A DNA stretch of 64,000 nt from an uncultured Acetatifactor sp. (lineage in GTDB: Bacteria > Bacillota > Clostridia > Lachnospirales > Lachnospiraceae): positions 36,549 through 100,548 of the forward strand of contig CAKRYI010000007.1 in assembly GCA_934426825.1 (NCBI GenBank). The letters run 5' to 3'. Position 1 is the stretch's first letter, and every line of letters starts with the position of its first letter. Below are positions 41,731-48,563 of the stretch, in pieces. The notes under the pieces are model-generated. The model did no database searches. It saw only the letters and a program-made list of their open reading frames with translations, and was not told the origin of the DNA. A program made the translations under genes and the position numbers.

Positions 41731-42372
41731 ATGAAAGCGGTAGTATTTGATATGGACGGTGTGCTTTTTGATACGGAAAGGCTCTGCATGAAGGGCTGGA
41801 GTATCGTGGCAAAGGATGAGGGAATTGAAGGCATGGAGGAGGTTTCCATGCAGTGTATCGGGCGGAATGCCAACGATACCAAGGCGCTGGTGCTGCAGCA
41901 TTTCGGGCAGGATTTCCCTTATGAGGAATTTCGGGGCAGAGTATCGGACTGGTTCTGGCAGGAGATAGAGCGGGACGGGATTCCGGTCAAAAAAGGCGTG
42001 AGGGAGCTGCTTGCCTTTTTAAAGGAAAATAAATGGACTGTGGGACTGGCATCCTCCTCCAAAAGAGAGTCCGTGGAGGCGCATTTAAAAAGAAGCGGTA
42101 TTATGGAGTATTTTGCCGAAATCATTACCGGGGATATGGTGGAACATTCCAAACCACAGCCGGATATTTATCTTTTGGCGTGTGACAAGCTGGGTGTGAA
42201 GCCACAGGAGGCATATGCCATTGAGGATTCCCCAAATGGAATCCGATCCGCCTATGCGGCGGGAATGAAGCCAATTATGGTACCGGATATGATTGCGCCG
42301 GATGAGGAGATGGAGAGGATGAGTTTTCGGATTTTTAAGGATTTGTTGGAGGTCAGGGACTTTTTGGGATGA
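41731..42372 (+). CDS. HAD-superfamily phosphatase (beta-phosphoglucomutase-like)
   Basis: This 213-residue cytoplasmic phosphotransferase has FDMDGVLFDTE with nucleophile D8 and acid D10, then a helical cap (about 15-85). LASSSKRESV is motif II, KPQPDIYLLACDKLGV motif III, and AIEDSPNGIRSAYAAG motif IV. The pattern is that of the beta-PGM/GS-like subgroup I hydrolases of sugar phosphates. Its start is 10 nt after the DHHW stop, so it is probably cotranscribed. It may supply or recycle a sugar phosphate for the pathway, but it could also be a housekeeping gene. Confidence 0.9.
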   Translation: MKAVVFDMDGVLFDTERLCMKGWSIVAKDEGIEGMEEVSMQCIGRNANDTKALVLQHFGQDFPYEEFRGRVSDWFWQEIERDGIPVKKGVRELLAFLKENKWTVGLASSSKRESVEAHLKRSGIMEYFAEIITGDMVEHSKPQPDIYLLACDKLGVKPQEAYAIEDSPNGIRSAYAAGMKPIMVPDMIAPDEEMERMSFRIFKDLLEVRDFLG

Positions 42373-42404
42373 GTTTTTATAAATAATGTTTCAGTGGAGG
42401 TTAC

Positions 42405-42535
42405 AACAAATATTTCCGCTCAGTTACGCTTTCGCTCCGAAAAAAACGCAGCGGCACATATGGATTTTCGTTCGTTGGCACTCCGAAAATCCTAATGCCG
42501 GCGTTTTTTTAGGAACTTCGCCGGAAATATTTGTT
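42405..42535. repeat. 131-nt nested inverted-repeat element
   Basis: Three nested stems can form. AACAAATATTTCCG (42405-42418) pairs with its exact complement at 42522-42535. AAAAAAACGC (42440-42449) pairs with GCGTTTTTTT (42501-42510). GGATTTTCG (42462-42470) pairs with CGAAAATCC (42484-42492). The gap between HAD and rsmA genes has no credible gene; a 61-codon frame (42386-42571) is a by-product of the repeat. It resembles a MITE or REP-type element, though no flanking target duplication is visible. Short imperfect repeats of TTTGAAT-CATTG-ATAGCA follow at 42564-42620. Confidence 0.75.
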
Positions 42536-42644
42536 TTGCAAGTGACAAAAGGTATGAAAACTCAGGTTTGAATGGCATTGAATAGCAACAGGTTTGAATA
42601 ACATTGGATAGCAGTGAATAACAACAGAAGGGAAATAGGAGAGA

Positions 42645-43499
42645 ATGGCAAATTTAGGAATTCCCCAGAATACGATTGAGGTATTACAAAAATATCATTT
42701 TAATTTTCAGAAAAAATTCGGGCAGAACTTTCTGATTGACACGGGGGTGTTGGAGAGAATTATTGATGCGGCGGAAATTACGGAGGATGACTGTGTGCTG
42801 GAAATCGGACCGGGTATCGGCACCATGACCCAATATCTGGCGGAGAGAGCGAGAGAGGTCGTGGCGGTGGAAATCGACAAGGCGCTGATTCCGATTCTCG
42901 AAGATACTTTGTCCGCATATGATAACGTAACGATAATCAATGAGGATATTTTAAAGGTTGATATTAATCAGATAGCGGAGGAAAAAAACGGCGGCAAACC
43001 TATCAAGGTAGTGGCAAACCTCCCTTATTACATAACCACACCGATTATTATGGGGCTGTTTGAGAGCCATGTTCCTCTGAAAAGCATTACGATTATGGTG
43101 CAGAAAGAGGTGGCGGACCGTATGCAGGTCGGACCGGGAACCAAGGATTACGGGGCGCTTTCTCTGGCGGTCCAGTATTATGCCAAGCCGGAAATCGTGG
43201 CAAATGTGCCGCCCAACTGTTTTATCCCCAGACCCAATGTGGGAAGTGCGGTGATTCGCCTGACCCGTTTTGAGGAGCCGCCGGTGCAGGTGGATGATGA
43301 GAAAAAGATGTTTGCGCTGATTCGTGCCTCCTTTAATCAGAGACGAAAGACCTTGGTGAACGGACTGGGAAATGCGGCAAATCTTCAGGTGTCCAAGGAG
43401 CAGGTACAGAAGGTGTTGGAGCAGATGGACTTACCCGCCACGGTGAGAGGCGAAACTTTTACACTGGAGCAATTTGCAAGATTAAGCAATCTGTTGTAG
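42645..43499 (+). CDS. rsmA: 16S rRNA dimethyladenosine transferase RsmA (KsgA)
   Basis: This 284-residue SAM-dependent enzyme dimethylates two adjacent adenines near the 3' end of 16S rRNA late in 30S assembly. QKKFGQNFLIDTGVLERI opens the catalytic domain; VLEIGPGIGTMTQYLAE is motif I. VVANLPYYITTPIIM carries the NLPY catalytic motif. SFNQRRKTLVNGL is in the small C-terminal RNA-binding domain. Length is normal for the family. The A-rich leader contains GGGAAATAGGAG before the ATG. It stands alone between the repeat element and the 947-residue protein gene. Confidence 0.96.
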   Translation: MANLGIPQNTIEVLQKYHFNFQKKFGQNFLIDTGVLERIIDAAEITEDDCVLEIGPGIGTMTQYLAERAREVVAVEIDKALIPILEDTLSAYDNVTIINEDILKVDINQIAEEKNGGKPIKVVANLPYYITTPIIMGLFESHVPLKSITIMVQKEVADRMQVGPGTKDYGALSLAVQYYAKPEIVANVPPNCFIPRPNVGSAVIRLTRFEEPPVQVDDEKKMFALIRASFNQRRKTLVNGLGNAANLQVSKEQVQKVLEQMDLPATVRGETFTLEQFARLSNLL

Positions 43500-43558
43500 G
43501 AAAGGGACGTCCCGGAAACAATATCTTGTATTTTTTCATGAATTTTTACGGTTTATTT

Positions 43559-43588
43559 TTGACAGGCATATAGAGACTATGGTACACT
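43559..43588 (+). promoter_or_regulatory. Promoter of the TPR/acidic-repeat gene
   Basis: TTGACA (43559-43564) and TACACT (43583-43588) are 18 nt apart. The start codon is 66 nt on. Confidence 0.65.
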
Positions 43589-43654
43589 GATTAAAAAGTG
43601 GGGGAGTCTATTTAAGAGCCGGAAAACCAAAGACTGACAAAGGGAGCGAATACC

Positions 43655-46498
43655 TTGGATAAGTATGAATATAAAGTAAGAGCAGATGAAATCAAAGAAT
43701 TGATTGCACAGGGTGAATATGCACAGGCGGCGGAGATAGCCGATACCATCGACTGGCGCCGCGTAAAGAGCGTGATGATGCTCTGCACAATCAGTGATTT
43801 ATACAAGATTAACCGCCGATATGAGGATGCCAGAGACATGTTGCTTCTGGCGTACGAGCGCCGTCCGGGAGGAAGAACCATATGCTATTCCCTGTGTGAA
43901 CTGTCCATTAAGATGGAAGAGTATGTTCAGGCAGTGGAGTATTATAAGGAGTTCGTGCAGGTAGCGCCGAAGGACCCCGGAAGATACATTCTACAGTACA
44001 AACTCTACGAGGCACAGGATGTCAGCTTGGAGGAGCGCATAGAGGTACTGGAGGAACTGAAAAAGCACGATTATCGCGAAAAGTGGGCATATGAACTGGC
44101 ATATCTGTACCACAGAGTAGGGCTTGCCACCCGCTGCGTGGAAGAATGTGACGAAATGATTTTGTGGTTTGGTGACGGAAAATACGTCATCAAGGCAATG
44201 GAGCTGAAAATGCTGCATGAGCCTTTGACACCGGACCAGCAGATAAAATACGATAACCGTTTTGGCACGCAGACAGAGGAAAGTCTGCCGGCAGAGAATG
44301 AAAATCCGGACGAAAATGCGCAGTATGCGGCATATGACAATGGCGGAGCGCAGAGTTATCCGGAGGCGGGAGCCGTTTCGGGTGATACGCAGATTTATCA
44401 GCCGGTATACGGAGAGGCACCCGCGGAGAATAACGGTGCAGAGGACGAGATGGACATTCATGTGAAAACCATGGATGTTGGACAATATAATACCATTAAT
44501 TTGCAGGCGGAGCTGGCAGCAGGACTGAAAGAGGTGCTTGGTGAGGATCACCGGGAATCCATTCAGAACCCTGTGACCCGCTCTATTGTAGCGCCCATGC
44601 TGGAATCCGATACGGAAAGTCTGGACTATCCGCAGATAGAGGAAGTAAATGAGGACGATTTGGAACCGGAACAGGAGCAGATGGAGGGTACGGAAGTATT
44701 CTTTGGCGAGACCGGTGAAATCGGTGACGTGGCGGAAGCGGTGGAGGAGCCGGAGGAAATTCGGAGCGAAAGCCCGGTAGTGGCAGACAGTCAGAATATC
44801 GTAGAGATACAGCCGCAGCCGGAGGAGGAACCTGCCGGTGATGAGGCTGCTTCGAAGGCAGAACCGGAGAAGACAAATGCCTCCCGGACGGACGAAACCG
44901 CGGAGACGGTAATGGAGCAGATGCGTTTGGAGGAGCTTGGAAAAGAGCAGCAGACTATGCTGCGTACCGAGCCGCCCAAGGAACTGGCAGGGGTATTGTC
45001 TCAGGAGTCTGACGGACAGATTAGTCTGGTAGTGCCCGAAAAGGAGAGCATTGAAAAGCAGATTACCGGACAGATGAGCATAGAGGACATTCTCACCGAG
45101 TGGGAGCGCATGAAAAAAGAGAACGAGGAGAAGCGCAAAGAGGAAGTCCGCCAGCATGTATTGCAGCAGACAGGGACCATGTTTACGGAATTTGAGGCGT
45201 CCGTGAGAGATGGTCTGTTGGAGCAGTTGGAAAATGGTGAAATCGACAGCGTGGATGACGCTGCAGCAACCGGAGAACTTTCTGAGGGAGAATTGCCGGA
45301 GGAAACCGCGGAGGAAGAATTAGCAGAGGAGGAACCGGCAGAGGGTGAGCTTGCCGGAGAAGAACTGACAGAAGAAGTCTCAGAGGAAGAGGATGCCGAG
45401 GATGAACTAACCGGGGAAGAGACTGCAGGAGAGGAACTTACTGAAGAAGTCTCCGAGGAAGCGTACGCAGAGGAACCTGCCGAGGGAGAATATACAGAGG
45501 AAGAACTGGCAGAAGAATCCGCAGAGGAATCTGCCGAAGGAGAATATGCCGGGGATGAACTGGCAGAGGAAGAGGCTGTCGGCGAGGAACTGACAGAAGA
45601 AGTCTCTGAGGAAGCGGATACAGAGAAGCCTGCGAAGAACGAACCTGCCGGTGAGGAATCCGCAGAGAAACCTGCCGGAAAGAATGCTGCCGATAAAACT
45701 CCCGCGGAGAATAAAACCCAGCGTCCTGCCGTAGAGCGCGACAAGGCGAAAATCCGTGCGCTGACCAGAGAAGAGAAAGAGTTATATGCGCCTTATATCC
45801 AGAGTAGAAAGGCAAGGGAGCAGTTGGTGCAGGCAGTGGACAGTATCAGTCTGGCTGCTTATACAGGTAATGTCATTATCACCGGCGAGGAAGGCATGGA
45901 TACCCTGACGCTGGCTAAAAATATGATACGCGAAATCCAGATGGAGGACAGCAATTTCTCCGGAAAGGTCGCAAAAATTTCAGGCAATGCCCTGAACAAC
46001 AAAAATGTGAGCACCATTGTCAACGATTTAAAGAACGGTGCGCTCATTATTCAGAAGGCTTCCGGCATGAATCCGAAAACCGTGCAGGATTTGAACAAAT
46101 CCCTGCAGCAGGAGACAACCGGAATTGTGGTGGTACTGGAAGATACCAAGCGGTCGATGAACCATTTTCTGGACGAAAACAAAGAATTGCACGGCTGTTT
46201 CACGGCGCGCATGGACGTGGAGGCATTGAGCAACGATACACTGGTTGCTTTCGGAAGACAGTATGCGCGGGAAATGGAATATTCCATCAATGAGATGGGT
46301 GTGTTGGCGCTTCACACGAGAATTGAAGACATGCAGACCAGCGACCATGTTGTTACGGTAATGGAAGTGAAAGAAATCGTGGATGAGGCAATCCGGCACG
46401 CAAATAAAAAAACACTGGGACATTTCTTTGATGTTCTTTTTGCAAAAAGATACGATGATGAGGATATGATTGTTTTAGGCGAGAAAGATTTTGCTTAA
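43655..46498 (+). CDS. Large protein with TPR-like N-domain, acidic repeats and degenerate AAA-like C-domain
   Basis: The 947 residues fall into three parts. Residues 1-190 are helical TPR-like repeats (YEDARDMLLLAYERRPGGRT). Residues about 205-700 are low-complexity and acidic, with repeated GEELTEEVSEE and AEGEYAEEE-type units from 540 to 680. Residues 705-947 resemble an AAA/CbxX-like fold: NVIITGEEGMDTLTLAKNMI stands where Walker A should be but lacks GKT, and GALIIQKASGM and GIVVVLED stand for Walker B. ATP hydrolysis is doubtful. TTG 43655 with GGGAG upstream is the only plausible start. glgB follows 15 nt on. Function unknown; scaffolding is a guess. Confidence 0.75.
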   Translation: MDKYEYKVRADEIKELIAQGEYAQAAEIADTIDWRRVKSVMMLCTISDLYKINRRYEDARDMLLLAYERRPGGRTICYSLCELSIKMEEYVQAVEYYKEFVQVAPKDPGRYILQYKLYEAQDVSLEERIEVLEELKKHDYREKWAYELAYLYHRVGLATRCVEECDEMILWFGDGKYVIKAMELKMLHEPLTPDQQIKYDNRFGTQTEESLPAENENPDENAQYAAYDNGGAQSYPEAGAVSGDTQIYQPVYGEAPAENNGAEDEMDIHVKTMDVGQYNTINLQAELAAGLKEVLGEDHRESIQNPVTRSIVAPMLESDTESLDYPQIEEVNEDDLEPEQEQMEGTEVFFGETGEIGDVAEAVEEPEEIRSESPVVADSQNIVEIQPQPEEEPAGDEAASKAEPEKTNASRTDETAETVMEQMRLEELGKEQQTMLRTEPPKELAGVLSQESDGQISLVVPEKESIEKQITGQMSIEDILTEWERMKKENEEKRKEEVRQHVLQQTGTMFTEFEASVRDGLLEQLENGEIDSVDDAAATGELSEGELPEETAEEELAEEEPAEGELAGEELTEEVSEEEDAEDELTGEETAGEELTEEVSEEAYAEEPAEGEYTEEELAEESAEESAEGEYAGDELAEEEAVGEELTEEVSEEADTEKPAKNEPAGEESAEKPAGKNAADKTPAENKTQRPAVERDKAKIRALTREEKELYAPYIQSRKAREQLVQAVDSISLAAYTGNVIITGEEGMDTLTLAKNMIREIQMEDSNFSGKVAKISGNALNNKNVSTIVNDLKNGALIIQKASGMNPKTVQDLNKSLQQETTGIVVVLEDTKRSMNHFLDENKELHGCFTARMDVEALSNDTLVAFGRQYAREMEYSINEMGVLALHTRIEDMQTSDHVVTVMEVKEIVDEAIRHANKKTLGHFFDVLFAKRYDDEDMIVLGEKDFA

Positions 46499-46513
46499 CG
46501 GGAGGCATTGCGT

Positions 46514-48421
46514 ATGAAAGAAAAAGAGCCGAAGGTATTTATTTCAGAAGCGGATCAATACCTGTTTGCACAGGGTACACATTATGACATTTATAAAAAA
46601 TTGGGAGCGCACTTGTCCGAGGAAAACGGACAAAAAGGTACTTTTTTCGGTGTGTGGGCGCCCAATGCGAAGGAAGTCCATGTGATAGGCTCTTTTAACG
46701 GGTGGAACGAGACTTCTCACCCGATGAACAAGCTGGGTGACGGAGGTATCTGGAGCCTGTTCGTACCGGGCGCAGGCGAAGGAGATATGTACAAATTCCT
46801 GATTACGGCAGGGGACGGGCGTAAACTCTACAAGGCAGACCCCTTTGCCAACTATGCGGAATACAGACCGGGAACGGCTTCCGTGATTACGGATTTGGAG
46901 GGCTTTGGCTGGCAGGACGCAAAATGGCTTTCCGAGCGTGAAAAAAAAGATATGAACAAGGAGCCTATGGCAATTTACGAATGCCATATCGGTTCTTTTA
47001 TGAAACACCCCGACGGCACGGAGGAAGGTTTTTATAACTACCGCCAGTTCGCGGACAGAATCATTGAGTATTTGAAAGAAATGCGTTACACCCATGTGGA
47101 ACTGATGGGAATCGCGGAACATCCCTTTGACGGCTCATGGGGTTATCAGGTGACGGGTTATTATGCACCGACCTCCCGCTACGGAACGCCGAAGGATTTC
47201 ATGTATCTGATTAATGAACTGCACAAGGCGGGAGTCGGCGTGATTCTTGACTGGGTGCCGGCTCATTTTGCAACGGATGCACACGGACTGGGTGAATTTG
47301 ACGGACAGTGCATCTTTGAACATCCGGATCCCAGACGGGGCGAGCAGCCCGATTGGGGAACCAAGATTTTTAATTACGGCAAACCGGAGGTCAAAAATTT
47401 CCTGATTGCCAACGCGCTGTTCTGGCTTAGGGAATTTCATGTGGACGGAATCCGCGTAGACGCTGTAGCGTCCATGCTGTATCTGGATTACGGAAGAAAA
47501 GACGGACAGTGGCTGCCGAATATTTACGGAGAAAACAAGAACCTTGAGGCAATCGAGTTTTTCCATCACCTGAATTCCGTTGTCCGCGGCACGTATCCGG
47601 GATTTATTACCGTGGCGGAGGAATCCACGGCATGGCCTAACGTGACGAGCAATATCGGGGAGGAAGGTTTGGGATTTTCCTTTAAATGGAATATGGGCTG
47701 GATGCACGATTTCTGCGAATACATGAAGTTAGACCCTATTTTCCGAAAAGGCGACCATTATGCCATGACCTTTGCCATGAGCTATAATGAGAGTGAAAAT
47801 TATATTCTGCCCCTTTCCCATGACGAGGTGGTACATTTGAAGTGTTCCATGGTCAACAAAATGCCGGGATATACGGCTGACAAATATGCCAACCTCCGGG
47901 CAGGATATGCGTATATGTTCGGACACTCCGGCAAAAAGCTGTTGTTTATGGGACAGGATTTCGGACAGGAAAGAGAATGGAGCGAGGCGAGAGAGCTTGA
48001 CTGGTTCCTTTTGGGAGAGGAGAAGAACAAGGGCATTCATGAGTTTGTAAAAGAACTGCTTCTCATGTACCGGAAATATCCCGCATTGTATGAGATTGAC
48101 AACAGCTGGGACGGTTTTGAGTGGATGAATGCGGATGATGCGGAGCACAGCACCTATTCCTTTGTGCGCAAGAGTTCCACCGGGCGAAACAGCCTGCTTT
48201 TTGTGATAAATATGACCCCCATGATGTGGGAGCAGTACACCGTGGGTGTGCCGAAAAATAAGGCATACAAGCTGATTTTAAACAGTGATGAGGAGCGTTT
48301 CGGCGGCTGGGGACATTCGATTCCCGCGCAGCTTCATGCACAGGCAAAGCCTTTTCATTACAAGGACTATTCCATCACATTTGATTTGCCCCCGTACACC
48401 GCTGCGGTATTTGTGTTCTGA
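46514..48421 (+). CDS. glgB: 1,4-alpha-glucan branching enzyme GlgB
   Basis: This 635-residue enzyme makes alpha-1,6 branches in glycogen. The N-terminal CBM48 domain (GVWAPNAKEVHVIGSFNGWN) leads to the GH13 barrel. ILDWVPAHF is region I, GIRVDAVASML region II with nucleophile D316, and TVAEES region III with acid E369. PLSHDEVVH is region IV, and the C-terminal beta domain follows. GGGAGG (46500-46505) supports ATG 46514 over TTG 46508. No glgC, glgA or glgP is in the window. It is probably cotranscribed with the preceding acidic-repeat gene and closed by the terminator at 48478-48513. Confidence 0.96.
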   Translation: MKEKEPKVFISEADQYLFAQGTHYDIYKKLGAHLSEENGQKGTFFGVWAPNAKEVHVIGSFNGWNETSHPMNKLGDGGIWSLFVPGAGEGDMYKFLITAGDGRKLYKADPFANYAEYRPGTASVITDLEGFGWQDAKWLSEREKKDMNKEPMAIYECHIGSFMKHPDGTEEGFYNYRQFADRIIEYLKEMRYTHVELMGIAEHPFDGSWGYQVTGYYAPTSRYGTPKDFMYLINELHKAGVGVILDWVPAHFATDAHGLGEFDGQCIFEHPDPRRGEQPDWGTKIFNYGKPEVKNFLIANALFWLREFHVDGIRVDAVASMLYLDYGRKDGQWLPNIYGENKNLEAIEFFHHLNSVVRGTYPGFITVAEESTAWPNVTSNIGEEGLGFSFKWNMGWMHDFCEYMKLDPIFRKGDHYAMTFAMSYNESENYILPLSHDEVVHLKCSMVNKMPGYTADKYANLRAGYAYMFGHSGKKLLFMGQDFGQEREWSEARELDWFLLGEEKNKGIHEFVKELLLMYRKYPALYEIDNSWDGFEWMNADDAEHSTYSFVRKSSTGRNSLLFVINMTPMMWEQYTVGVPKNKAYKLILNSDEERFGGWGHSIPAQLHAQAKPFHYKDYSITFDLPPYTAAVFVF

Positions 48422-48477
48422 CCGAAAATTTTAACGGACGCTCAGGCGGTTAAGAATTCTAACATTTGAACCGAAAT

Positions 48478-48513
48478 AAAAGGTAAGCATGGACAGACGT
48501 GCTTACCTTTTTT
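48478..48513 (+). terminator. Terminator after glgB
   Basis: AAAAGGTAAGCA and TGCTTACCTTTT pair across a ten-base loop and run into TTTTTT. It separates glgB from the flagellin-linked genes. Confidence 0.92.
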
Positions 48514-48563
48514 CATGAAATGATTTGGCAAAACAGTTGCGAAAGAAAGTCAGAGGAACAGGC

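Noticed and set aside
42386..42571. 61-codon frame in the nested inverted repeat
   Set aside because: It arises from the repeat arms, lacks a ribosome site, and its product has no protein-like features.
43991..45157. Minus-strand 388-codon Leu/Arg-rich frame
   Set aside because: Shadow of the TPR and acidic part of the + strand gene.
45001..45744. Minus-strand Ser-rich 247-codon frame
   Set aside because: It is the reverse shadow of the acidic repeat zone of the + strand gene; Glu codons read as Ser/Leu on the other strand. No ribosome site or promoter.
48425..48480. Sigma-28 promoter before the large flagellin-linked gene
   Set aside because: TTAAG and ACCGAAAT loosely match TAAA and GCCGATAA, but a start there would fall in the glgB terminator hairpin.
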